Source: Pseudomonadota bacterium
GTDB taxonomy: Bacteria > Pseudomonadota > Gammaproteobacteria > Steroidobacterales > Steroidobacteraceae
Length of the DNA: 9,421 nucleotides
Assembly (NCBI GenBank): GCA_021820785.1
Contig: JAKADE010000081.1
Span: 1-9,421 of the forward strand
Direction of reading: 5' to 3'
Shown here: piece by piece, positions 1-6,729 of the stretch
Numbering within the stretch: the stretch's first letter is position 1
How the letters are laid out: every line of letters starts with the position of its first letter
Translations under genes and position numbers: made by a program
The notes under the pieces: generated by a model
What the model was told of the DNA's origin: nothing
Seen by the model: only the letters and a program-made list of their open reading frames with translations
Database searches by the model: none

Positions 1-906
1 CTCACCGGTGCACAGACCGAGCATGTGCCGCGTAACGCTCGACAGCGAGTGCCCCTCCGCGAGACGCTGCTCAGCGTAGCACGCCATCCGCTCGAGCAGC
101 GCCCGGCGCGCCACCGCGGGCTCCTGTGGATACAGCGCCTGGTGCAGTTGCGACAGCAGCATCGGGCGATGGTAGGCCTCGCGGCCGAGCATCACCCCGT
201 CGCACCAGCCGAGCGCCTCCAGGACCGCCGCGGCCGTGCGCAACCCGCCGTTCAGGATCACCGGCAGATCGGGGAAGCAGGACTTCAGACGCCGGACGAC
301 CTCGTAGTGCAGCGGCGGCACCTCGCGGTTGTCCTTCGGAGAAAGCCCGCCGAGCACCGCCTTGCGCGCATGGATGATCGCGACCCGGGAGCCCGCCTGG
401 TGCGAGAGCCGCACGAATTCATGCAAGGCCTCGAAATCCCGCTCATCGAAGCGCGCGAGCGTGCCGGCCAGTTCGCTGCGCGTGCCGCTCAGCACGCCGA
501 TGCGCATCTTCACGGTGACGGGAATCCGTACCGCCGCACTCATCGCCGCGACGCACTCGGCGACCCGCGCCGGCTCGAGCATCAGACAGGCACCAAAGGC
601 TCCGCTCGCCACCCGGTCGCTCGGACAGCCGCAGTTGAGGTTGATCTCGTCGTAGCCGGCCTGCTCCCCGATGCGCGCCGCCGCCGCCAGTTCCCGCGGA
701 TCGCTGCCGCCGAGCTGCAGCGCGAGGGGATGTTCCTGCGGATCGTAGGCCAGCAGCCGCGATGCATCGCCCCGGGTGATGGCTGCAGCGGTGATCATCT
801 CCGTATACAGCAGCGTATGCGGCGAGAACCCCCGCAGGAAGAAGCGGCAGTGCCGATCCGTCCAGTCCATCATGGGCGCGACGGATATTTTTCTGTTCAA
901 ATCCAT
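1..906 (-). CDS. dusA: tRNA-dihydrouridine(20/20a) synthase DusA, partial (C-terminus beyond window)
   Basis: This is a flavin-dependent enzyme that reduces uridines 20/20a in the D-loop of tRNA. Translation from the ATG at 906 begins MDLNRKISVAPMMDWTDRHC, matching the SVAPMxDWTDRHCR start of the DusA family. Further DusA signatures are LLYTEM (about residues 34-39), HPLALQLGGSDP, the catalytic segment NLNCGCPSDRV with the presumed active-site cysteine at residue 94, VTVKMRIG, the IIHARKA block with GLSPKDNREVPPL, and GVMLGREAY. 302 codons are present and the frame is open at the left edge, where residues LGLCTGE match the family's GLxxGxPGAR region. Only about 30 residues should therefore be missing. 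The ATG at 906 has no clear Shine-Dalgarno sequence, but the homology begins there. An upstream in-frame TTG at 945 is a poor alternative. No functional link to the lipid genes is apparent. Confidence 0.95.
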   Translation of the reverse strand, partial: MDLNRKISVAPMMDWTDRHCRFFLRGFSPHTLLYTEMITAAAITRGDASRLLAYDPQEHPLALQLGGSDPRELAAAARIGEQAGYDEINLNCGCPSDRVASGAFGACLMLEPARVAECVAAMSAAVRIPVTVKMRIGVLSGTRSELAGTLARFDERDFEALHEFVRLSHQAGSRVAIIHARKAVLGGLSPKDNREVPPLHYEVVRRLKSCFPDLPVILNGGLRTAAAVLEALGWCDGVMLGREAYHRPMLLSQLHQALYPQEPAVARRALLERMACYAEQRLAEGHSLSSVTRHMLGLCTGE

Positions 907-952
907 ATACTTATGAACTATTTCGCAAGTAATACGCCCGCGCAATTCTGCG

Positions 953-968
953 ACATTTCCGGGAATGT
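953..968. repeat. 16-base imperfect palindrome upstream of dusA
   Basis: The + strand reads ACATTTCCGGGAATGT. The arms ACATT/AATGT and the CCGG centre are symmetric, with one mismatched pair at positions 6 and 11. It lies 46 bases upstream of the dusA ATG and could be an operator or transcription-factor site. No regulator can be named. It may also be chance, although the symmetric arms are AT-rich inside a GC-rich background. Confidence 0.3.
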
Positions 969-1647
969 AGCAGAGCGGCCTGGCCGACCGGCGGCCGGCC
1001 TCGCGCCGTTTTCAGGTCACATGCGATCCGTGCGATGAGCGGATGGAGCGATCCGGTGATCGTGCCATCCTGCCAGGACCTCATCCCTGAGAGCCGCGCT
1101 CATCGAGCGCGCGACCGGGCTGCCGCGCGGCGGGTGTTGGCGTAGCGCCGACCGGCGGCGCCTGCCCTGCCATATGGGTGACACCGTGTTGGTGAGCCCC
1201 ATCGGCTCCGCGCCGGTCGGGCAAGACGAATGCGCGCGGCGCTGGAAGCAGACCGGCAGCCACGGCAGTCAAGCGCCTAACGCCCACCCATGGCGCACCC
1301 GCATGTGCACCGGGAACGGCGGCGAGTGCGCGAGTGGCGTCCCGACCGCGCCGGACACGTCGGGGACCCGGATCGCCGGTCCGCCGGAGTCGCACACGGT
1401 GTTCGGCTGGCCGCAATGTACACGACCTTCGCCGTTGTCCGTCAGCCGCGGCGCATTCGCCGGCTCGCCGCTGTTCCGGGGATGCGGCCGCATGAACCGA
1501 CTCTCCGCGCATCGGCCGCGCGTCGATCGCGAGTTCCACACCCCGCGCCGGGTCATTGGCCCGATGGGGGGACACCGCCCGGGTGACCGAATCCCCATTG
1601 CGGGGCGAAAGCCTCAACGGGCGTGTGGCTCCGGTTCTCCTGATGCC

Positions 1648-1664
1648 GCAGGCCGTCCGCCTGC
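1648..1664. terminator. GC-rich hairpin downstream of the reductase gene
   Basis: A 6-bp inverted repeat, GCAGGC/GCCTGC on the minus strand with a 5-base loop, lies 38 bases beyond the stop codon of the leftward-transcribed reductase gene. It sits where a terminator would be expected. It is not followed by a T-run, so it is not a standard intrinsic terminator, and similar hairpins are common in DNA of this GC content. Confidence 0.25.
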
Positions 1665-1701
1665 ACGCGATTGTTCCACCCGCGCCGCGCCGGAGCGTCA
1701 C

Positions 1702-3675
1702 TCAGAAGTGCAGCTCGCGCAGCAGCGCCGCGAATGCACGGGCCTCCGGGGTCATGCTGTCCGCCGGACCGCCGGCGGCCTGCGAATCCGGAAACATCCG
1801 GAAGCTCTCGCCCATGACGGCCCGGGTCACCTGCGGAGCCAGAAAATCCACCACCTGCGCAAACCGGCCGAGACCGGTGGAGAGCCGCTCCGGCTTGCGC
1901 ACTACGGCGTCGCAGACCAGATCCGCAGCCTGCTCGGGGCTGAGCAGGACAAAGGCGTCGTACATCTTGGTCGGCGCCACCATCGGGGTGCGCACCAGCG
2001 GCAGATTCACCACCGTGAAGCGCACCCCGCGGGCGGAGAACTCGCCCGAAGCACAGCGGGTGAAGGCCTCCAGTGCCGCCTTGGAGGCATTGTAGGCGGC
2101 GAAGCGGCTGGCATGCGTGAGCACGCCGATGGAGGAGATGCTGATGACGTGACCACTGGCACGAGCCGTCATCGAGGGCAGTACTCCGAGGGTGAGCCGC
2201 ACGGCCGCCAGATAGTTCACCTGCATCAGACGCTCGAAGTCGTGCAACCGGCCGTATGACGCATCGATGCCGCGGCGGATGGAATGTCCTGCGTTGTTGA
2301 TCAGGATGTCGAGCGGGTGTTCCCGGGCCGAGAGCCAGCGGAGGAGTTCCTCAGTCGCAGACGGCTCGGTCAGATCAGAGGCGAACACGCTGACATCCGC
2401 ACCTGCCGCCGCGAGTTCGGCGCGCGCCTGCTCGAGCCGCTGCGCATCGCGTGCCACGAGAATGATGCGCGCCCCGGCCGCACCGAGCTTGCGGGCAGTC
2501 GCGAGGCCGATGCCGGAGGACCCGCCGGTCACCAGCACTGTCTTGCCGTGCACCGCGCGGCGCAGCCGCTGCTCGCGCGAGAGGTCCGGATCGAGCTGCC
2601 GCTCCCAGAAATCCCACAGCCGCCAGGCGTACCGGGCGAGCGGCGGCACCTGGATTTCCGCCGGCGCGAGCAGTTGCCGGGCGTGGCGGCAATCGAAGGT
2701 GGTCGGATGATCGAACAGTCTCACGAGCGCACTCGGAACCCCGGCGTCACTCAGCAGCTCATCGATGACGCGCCCGATCGGTTCGAGCGCCTCGCGCGGC
2801 ACCCGCGCGCCGAGCGCCAGCGCATCGATCACCCGGGGATCGAGCTGCAGCCGCATCCGCGGCGCATGGGCGGCCTCGGCAAAGAGGTTCAGGACGTCGC
2901 CCACCCGGTAGTCGTGCGGATCGGTGAGGTGGAAACAGCGCCCATGCATGCCGTCCAGGTGCGCCAGCCGATCGAGCGCCGCGGCGACGAAGTCGACCGG
3001 CACCAGATTGACGTGGCCGCCGGCGATGCCGACGAGCGGCATCCAGCGTGGCAGCGCCTCGCGCAGCTGCTGGATGAGCTTGAACAGGTAGTACGGGCCG
3101 TCGATCTTGTCCATCTCGCCGGTCACCGAGTGACCGACGACCATGCCCGGCCGGTAGATCTGCCAGGGAATCCGGCAGGTCGTGCGCACCAGCGCTTCCG
3201 CTTCGTGCTTGGTCCGAAAGTACGGGTGATCGAGCGGCCCGGCTTCGGCGAACATCTCCTCGGTGAAGGTGCCGCGATACCGGCCGGCGGCCGCGATCGA
3301 ACTCACGAAGTGAAAGCAGCCCGCGTTGATGTCCTGGGCGAACGCCAACGCGTGTTCCGTGCCCACGACATTGCTGTGCACGAGCTCTGCATCTGCGGCG
3401 AGCAGATCGTACAGTGCACCGAGGTGAAAGACATGCGAGATGCGGCCGAACAGCGCGGCGCGCTGTTGGTCTGCAATACCCAGACCCGGCGCACCGAGAT
3501 CGCCTTCGACCGCCGCGACGAGGTGACCGCGTTCACCGCACTGACGCACGACGCGCTCGAACTTCGAGCGCGACCCGGCCCGCACGAGCAGATGAACCTG
3601 CTCGCCGCGCGCGACGAGGTGTTCGACGAGGTGACGGCCAATGAAGCCCGTGCCCCCGGTGACGAAATACGTCAT
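1702..3675 (-). CDS. Two-domain alcohol-forming fatty acyl-CoA reductase (SDR-SDR fusion)
   Basis: The 657-residue protein joins two short-chain dehydrogenase domains. The N-terminal extended SDR has the nucleotide-binding motif TGGTGFIG (residues 6-13), VSSIAAAG (124-131) and the catalytic pair Tyr152/Lys156 in YFRTK. The following stretch IYRPGMVVGHSVTGEMDK-DGPYY and the VNLVPVDFV block are typical of acyl-CoA reductases. The C-terminal classical SDR has TGGSSGIG (383-390), NNAG (460-463), SISSIG (512-517) and Tyr528/Lys532. The order, length and many segments match the roughly 660-residue Marinobacter fatty acyl-CoA reductase, and Mycobacterium has homologues of the same design. Those enzymes reduce acyl-CoA through the aldehyde to fatty alcohol with NADPH. 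All catalytic residues are present, so the gene looks intact. The ATG gives MTYFVTGGTGFIG, the family's usual start, though its Shine-Dalgarno is poor: AGGAG lies 20 bases upstream. The divergent wax ester synthase gene supports the role. Substrate chain length cannot be read from the sequence. Confidence 0.9.
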   Translation of the reverse strand: MTYFVTGGTGFIGRHLVEHLVARGEQVHLLVRAGSRSKFERVVRQCGERGHLVAAVEGDLGAPGLGIADQQRAALFGRISHVFHLGALYDLLAADAELVHSNVVGTEHALAFAQDINAGCFHFVSSIAAAGRYRGTFTEEMFAEAGPLDHPYFRTKHEAEALVRTTCRIPWQIYRPGMVVGHSVTGEMDKIDGPYYLFKLIQQLREALPRWMPLVGIAGGHVNLVPVDFVAAALDRLAHLDGMHGRCFHLTDPHDYRVGDVLNLFAEAAHAPRMRLQLDPRVIDALALGARVPREALEPIGRVIDELLSDAGVPSALVRLFDHPTTFDCRHARQLLAPAEIQVPPLARYAWRLWDFWERQLDPDLSREQRLRRAVHGKTVLVTGGSSGIGLATARKLGAAGARIILVARDAQRLEQARAELAAAGADVSVFASDLTEPSATEELLRWLSAREHPLDILINNAGHSIRRGIDASYGRLHDFERLMQVNYLAAVRLTLGVLPSMTARASGHVISISSIGVLTHASRFAAYNASKAALEAFTRCASGEFSARGVRFTVVNLPLVRTPMVAPTKMYDAFVLLSPEQAADLVCDAVVRKPERLSTGLGRFAQVVDFLAPQVTRAVMGESFRMFPDSQAAGGPADSMTPEARAFAALLRELHF

Positions 3676-3826
3676 GGACCCGATTCCGGCGAAGGCTCCT
3701 GAGTCCGCACGCTACTCATGCCCCGCCAGCGCCGCATCGTGACAAACCGAAGGAGCGCTGCGTCTGCGTCTGCGCGACACTGCGCGCATGCGCCACGAGT
3801 CTCAGCCGGACACGAGGCCACTCCCG
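3676..3826. promoter_or_regulatory. Divergent promoter region between reductase and acyltransferase genes
   Basis: The 151 bases between the two outward-facing starts must drive both genes unless they are transcribed from further away. On the minus strand a TTGTCA hexamer (5 of 6 match to the -35 consensus) occurs near 3738-3743, but no convincing -10 lies at the right distance. Three tandem copies of CTGCGT/CTGCGC occur at about 3758-3775. A perfect palindrome GCGCATGCGC is at 3784-3793. These could be regulator contacts, but I cannot assign any. Confidence 0.4.
3814..3817 (+). promoter_or_regulatory. Ribosome binding site favouring the start at 3827
   Basis: GAGG lies 9 bases before the ATG at 3827. 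The upstream in-frame ATG at 3788 has no comparable purine-rich sequence. The start at 3827 also places the HHxxxDG motif at residues 131-137, where the family usually has it. Confidence 0.55.
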
Positions 3827-5212
3827 ATGTCGCCCGAGCGCCTGTCGAGCGTAGACCGGGCGTTCCTCAACATGGAGCGCGCCACGAACCCCATGGTCAT
3901 CGTCGCGCTGATCGTGCTCGGCGCGCCGCTGAAACGTGCGCAGGTGCGCGACCGACTGGCCGCGCGCCTGCTCGCGCACCGGCGCTTCTGCTGCGTTCCC
4001 CGCGAGGGGCTCGCGCAGGCGCAGTGGGAACCGTTCGCGGAGTTCAACATCGACGATCACGTGCTCGCCGCGGCCCTGCCTGCGCCGGCACACCAGCATG
4101 CCCTGGAACAGCTGGTGGGCGAGCTGGCGAGCGAACCTCTGCCGCAAGGTCGACCGCTGTGGAGCTTCCACGTCGTCGAGCGGTACGGCCGCGGCAGCGC
4201 GATCATTGCGCGCATTCATCACTGCTATGCCGATGGCATCGCACTGGTGCGGATTCTGCTCAGCCTGACGGAGGACCCGGCACCGCCGCCGCGCCGGGGT
4301 CATCGCGAGACCGCGGGAACTCCCGCCCGGCGCACGATGGCGTGGATGGGCGGACTCTCGCAGGCGCTGCAGGACCCGCGCCGGCTCGCCGAAGCGGGGC
4401 TGCACTGGGCGCTGCACCCGCAGGCCGGGGCCGCAGCCGCCCGTGAGGCCGCAGGACTGTTGGAGGAACTCGCCCGCCTCGCCGTGCTGCCGGACGATCC
4501 TCCCTCGCGCCTGAAACGGCCGCTGTCGGGAATCCGGCGCGTCGCTTGGGGCACGCCGCTGCTGCTCGAGGAGGTCAAGACGATCGGCAGAGTGCTCGGC
4601 TGCACCGTGAACGACGTGCTGATCTCGACGCTCGCCGGCGCACTCGGTCAGCACCTGGCGGCACAGGGCGATGACACCCACGGTGTGACGCTGCGGGCCA
4701 CGGTTCCGGTCGATCTGCGCTCGAGTCAGGACGCGCCGCCCGAACTCGGCAATCAATTCGGGCTGGTCTTCGTCGAGCTGCCGATCGGGGTGCGCCACCC
4801 GCTCGAGCGGCTCTATCAGGTTCGCGCGGCCATGCGTGCCCTGAAGGGATCGGAACAGGCGGTACTCACCTACGGACTCCTCGCCACGGTCGGCAGCCTG
4901 CCCCGGCCGCTCGAGGATCTCGCCATGGGAATCTTCAGCGCGAAGGCGAGCCTCGTCGCCTCCAATCTGCGCGGCCCCGAGGCCACCTTGCGGATCGCAG
5001 GGGTTGCGGTGCGCCAGCTGCTCTTCTGGGTCCCGCAGTCCGGCAGCATCGGCACCGGCATCAGCATCCTCAGCTATCACGGCCACGTCCAGTTCGGCGT
5101 GATCGCCGACCGCGCGCTCATCCCCGAGCCCGCCGATCTTATTGCCCGGATTCAGAAGGCCTTCGAGCAGCTGGTGCTCCTGGTGCTGCTCGGCGGCGCG
5201 GCACTGCGCTGA
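3827..5212 (+). CDS. Wax ester synthase / acyl-CoA:diacylglycerol acyltransferase (WS/DGAT)
   Basis: This 461-residue member of the bacterial WS/DGAT family esterifies acyl-CoA with a fatty alcohol to form wax ester, or with diacylglycerol to form triacylglycerol, at the cytoplasmic membrane or lipid-body surface. The protein opens MSPERLSSVDRAFLNME, the family's usual N-terminus. It carries PLW (110-112), the catalytic HHCYADG (131-137, HHxxxDG type), GCTVNDVLISTLAGAL with Asn262-Asp263, LGNQFGLVFVELP, ASNLRGP, and the SIGTGISILSYHG/FGVIAD block near the C-terminus. Length and motif spacing are normal and the active site is intact. An upstream ATG at 3788 would add 13 residues. The neighbouring divergent acyl-CoA reductase supplies the alcohol substrate, so wax ester is the likeliest product. 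The relative preference for alcohols or diacylglycerol cannot be judged. Its 3' end faces the TPR gene at 11 bases. Confidence 0.93.
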   Translation: MSPERLSSVDRAFLNMERATNPMVIVALIVLGAPLKRAQVRDRLAARLLAHRRFCCVPREGLAQAQWEPFAEFNIDDHVLAAALPAPAHQHALEQLVGELASEPLPQGRPLWSFHVVERYGRGSAIIARIHHCYADGIALVRILLSLTEDPAPPPRRGHRETAGTPARRTMAWMGGLSQALQDPRRLAEAGLHWALHPQAGAAAAREAAGLLEELARLAVLPDDPPSRLKRPLSGIRRVAWGTPLLLEEVKTIGRVLGCTVNDVLISTLAGALGQHLAAQGDDTHGVTLRATVPVDLRSSQDAPPELGNQFGLVFVELPIGVRHPLERLYQVRAAMRALKGSEQAVLTYGLLATVGSLPRPLEDLAMGIFSAKASLVASNLRGPEATLRIAGVAVRQLLFWVPQSGSIGTGISILSYHGHVQFGVIADRALIPEPADLIARIQKAFEQLVLLVLLGGAALR

Positions 5213-5218
5213 ACGCCG
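5191..5218. terminator. Possible hairpin at the convergent gene ends
   Basis: CGGCG (5191-5195) can pair with CGCCG (5214-5218), and an inner GCGC/GCGC pair closes a 6-base loop, leaving a 4-base bulge. The hairpin overlaps the acyltransferase stop codon, 6 bases from the stop codon of the convergent TPR gene. There is no T-run on either side, so it is only a weak candidate for a shared terminator. Confidence 0.25.
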
Positions 5219-5223
5219 CTCGC

Positions 5224-6087
5224 CTACTGCGGCAATCCGCGCCTGGCCCGCTCGACGTCGAGCGCCTCCATTGCATCGAGCGGTTCGGTGGCCGCGGCGG
5301 TCTTGTACAGCGCCTCGGCCTCCTCCCGGTACCGCCCGGCATCGAGCAACAGCAGTCCGTACGCGTATTCCATGTGCACGATCGGCGAATGGGGCGCCAA
5401 CCTGACCGCGTGTTTGAAGTGCTGGATCGAATCCTTGCTCGAGGCACCATAGGTCAGCGAAGCCACGACGTTGCCGAGCTTGTTCACGATCTCGGCGTTG
5501 TAGAGCCCGAGCGCCACGTGCGCCTCGGCATGCTGTGGTTCGAGCTCGAGCGTGCGTTCGAGCTCGGCGCGCACCCGGCCGGCCAGGCCGTCCGTAATGG
5601 CCTTGAGGATCGAGATGCGTTGACTGTATCGACCGAGCACCAGCGCCAGCGTGTAGTGGGCATTGGCGTGCGCGGCCAGGACCTGCACGGCCTCTTCGCC
5701 GCGGGCCACGGCCGCGAGCAGCAACTCCATGACCTCGGCGTTGCCCGCATCGGTATAGAGTGATTCCACGGCGGCGGCCCGATTCGCCACACACGCCCCG
5801 AGCGCACCGAGCGGCGCGCCCTGTTCGATCGCTGCGCCGAATTCACCCGCGTGAAAGGCCCCCCACGCGGCCTGCAGCGCCGCGGCGAGCTTGCGGCCGC
5901 TGCCGTAGTGGCGCAGCCACTCGGCGAACGCCGGCGCCACAGTGGCCTCACGCGCAATCAGCGCCTCGTCCGGCCAGGGCTCGCGATCCGTGCGATGCAG
6001 TCGCTCCCAGCGTGCCTTCAACTCGCTCGCCCGGCGCGTGCCGCTTGACTCGCGCGCCGTACGAGACTTCGCCTTCTTCACAGTCAT
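5224..6087 (-). CDS. TPR-like helical-repeat protein, function unknown
   Basis: The product has 287 residues with no signal peptide and no obvious membrane segment. The first 30 residues are Lys/Arg-rich. The rest is alpha-helical with TPR-like units at about 139-155 (AHANAHYTLALVLGRYSQ), 171-196 (RVRAELERTLELEPQHAEAHVALGLY), 216-250 (SSKDSIQHFKHAVRLAPHSP) and 236-268. Two adjacent repeats are separated by a longer segment, NAEIVNKLGNVVASLTYGAS. That layout recalls the helical-repeat domain of the RMDN/PTPIP51 family, a resemblance I judge by eye only. The ATG at 6087 is chosen because GAAGG lies 8 bases upstream; the TTG at 6105 lacks such a site. The gene is convergent with the acyltransferase and divergent from the phasin operon, so it sits inside the lipid locus. 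A protein-protein scaffold or lipid-handling role is possible but unproven. Confidence 0.8.
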   Translation of the reverse strand: MTVKKAKSRTARESSGTRRASELKARWERLHRTDREPWPDEALIAREATVAPAFAEWLRHYGSGRKLAAALQAAWGAFHAGEFGAAIEQGAPLGALGACVANRAAAVESLYTDAGNAEVMELLLAAVARGEEAVQVLAAHANAHYTLALVLGRYSQRISILKAITDGLAGRVRAELERTLELEPQHAEAHVALGLYNAEIVNKLGNVVASLTYGASSKDSIQHFKHAVRLAPHSPIVHMEYAYGLLLLDAGRYREEAEALYKTAAATEPLDAMEALDVERARRGLPQ

Positions 6088-6095
6088 GATGTGCG

Positions 6096-6100
6096 CCTTC
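6096..6100 (-). promoter_or_regulatory. Ribosome binding site of the TPR gene
   Basis: GAAGG on the minus strand lies 8 bases before the ATG at 6087. It decides that start over the longer frame beginning with TTG at 6105. Confidence 0.55.
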
Positions 6101-6207
6101 GGCAAGTACGCATCCAGTGATGAAAAACTGGTGATTAGAGTACTCGGGCAGATGCCGACACCCAGTAGGGCAAATACGCACGTCCGAACCGGCGCAAGCC
6201 GTCAACC

Positions 6208-6213
6208 GAGGGA
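6208..6213 (+). promoter_or_regulatory. Strong ribosome binding site of the phasin gene
   Basis: GAGGGA lies 6 bases before the ATG at 6220. It is the clearest Shine-Dalgarno sequence in the window, which fits high expression of a granule coat protein. The downstream genes of the operon have weak or no such sites. Confidence 0.6.
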
Positions 6214-6219
6214 AACGTC

Positions 6220-6726
6220 ATGGCCGCGAAGAGAAAGTCCCGCAAACCCGCCCGTGCCAGAGCGAGCGCCGCCTCGCCCCGCATGCCCGAAGCCGTTCAC
6301 CAGATCTGGCTCGCCGGTCTTGGCGCCGTTGCCCGCGCGCAGAACGGCGCGCCGAAGCTGCTCGACGAGCTGATCAACGAGGGCACCCAGCTCACCGAGC
6401 GGATGCGCGGAACCGCCACTCGTGCCGTACGCGATGTCGTCGAGAACCTGCAGGAGAATGTCAGCGCGGGCGTGAGCGCCGCGCGCGGTCAGGCCTCCGA
6501 CGCGATGGACAACCTCGAGAAGATGTTCCGCACCCGCGTGCGACGGGCCCTGACTCAGCTCGGCGTGCCGAGCGGCCAGGAGATCGAGGCACTCAGCAAG
6601 CGCGTCGATACGCTCAATGCCAACATCGACAGACTCTCGAGGCCGCGCCGGCCGGCGGCGCGGCGCCGCGCGACTGCCCGAGGTGCCGCCACGAAAGGCG
6701 CCCCGCCCCCGGTACACGCGCCCTGA
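6220..6726 (+). CDS. Phasin (PhaF/PhaI-type granule-associated protein)
   Basis: The 168-residue protein matches PhaF/PhaI phasins, which coat polyhydroxyalkanoate granules. IWLAGLGAVARAQN (29-42) is the family's hallmark segment. It is followed by a long amphipathic helical region (about 45-105) and FRTRVRRALTQLGVPSGQEI (103-122), then ALSKRVDTLNANI (124-136), a heptad-rich stretch expected to oligomerise. The C-terminal 30 residues are rich in Arg, Ala and Pro, a short counterpart of the basic DNA-binding tail of PhaF. The Lys/Arg-rich N-terminus is also basic. It has the best ribosome binding site in the window and heads a four-gene operon. No PHA synthase or depolymerase gene is visible here. 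Its partner granule may therefore be polyhydroxyalkanoate made elsewhere in the genome, or the wax ester/triacylglycerol body implied by the neighbouring genes; the latter is inference. Confidence 0.9.
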   Translation: MAAKRKSRKPARARASAASPRMPEAVHQIWLAGLGAVARAQNGAPKLLDELINEGTQLTERMRGTATRAVRDVVENLQENVSAGVSAARGQASDAMDNLEKMFRTRVRRALTQLGVPSGQEIEALSKRVDTLNANIDRLSRPRRPAARRRATARGAATKGAPPPVHAP

Positions 6727-6729
6727 GCG

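Larger units (their letters stand above)
907..1701. other. Long intergenic region with no supported gene
   Basis: About 795 bases separate the dusA start from the end of the reductase gene. Both neighbours are transcribed leftward, so the part next to dusA should carry its promoter. It is AT-richer around 890-960, but I see no good -35/-10 pair. The best, TTGCGC at 945-940 and AATAGT at 922-917 (minus strand), is weak. Open frames in 1081-1701 on either strand give arginine- and proline-rich translations without recognisable motifs, which is typical of chance frames in GC-rich DNA. A perfect 12-base palindrome containing a GCGGCCGC core lies at 1482-1493, and a GC-rich hairpin at 1648-1664. 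I recognised no tRNA, known riboswitch or transposase remnant. An unannotated small RNA, a short ORF or a decayed gene remains possible. Confidence 0.6.
6088..6219. promoter_or_regulatory. Divergent promoter region between TPR gene and phasin operon
   Basis: These 132 bases separate two outward-facing genes and include an AT-rich island (about 6112-6145) unusual for this window. An inverted repeat CCAGT(8)ACTGG lies at 6114-6131 inside it and may be an operator. TAGAGT at 6136-6141 is a possible -10 for the phasin side, but no matching -35 is visible. I could not identify the regulator. Confidence 0.4.

Noticed and set aside
25..1038. 337-codon plus-strand open frame
   Set aside because: It lies antisense to dusA, whose minus-strand translation shows clear family motifs. 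Its own translation is Arg/His-rich with no recognisable domain.
1570..1640. Possible riboswitch-like segment with a CCCC/GGGG stem and GCGAAAGCC loop
   Set aside because: It does not fit any riboswitch consensus I could recall, and short GC stems are frequent here.
1081..1701. 206-codon minus-strand open frame directly upstream of the reductase end
   Set aside because: It is Arg/Gly/Ala-rich, without motif or ribosome binding site; overlapping frames on both strands look equally random.
1174..2259. 361-codon plus-strand open frame
   Set aside because: More than half of it is antisense to the reductase, and the remainder has no recognisable protein features.
2284..3702. 472-codon plus-strand open frame
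   Set aside because: It is antisense to the acyl-CoA reductase and is a by-product of GC-rich codon usage. The minus-strand product has two complete SDR domains.
3716..5794. 692-codon minus-strand open frame, longer than the real gene opposite it
   Set aside because: It is antisense to the WS/DGAT and overlaps the TPR gene in another frame. Its translation is low-complexity and Arg-rich without motifs.
6126..6132. AACTGGT resembling half of a FadR fatty-acid regulator site
   Set aside because: Only one half-site matches; the other half of the FadR consensus is absent, so no operator is claimed.
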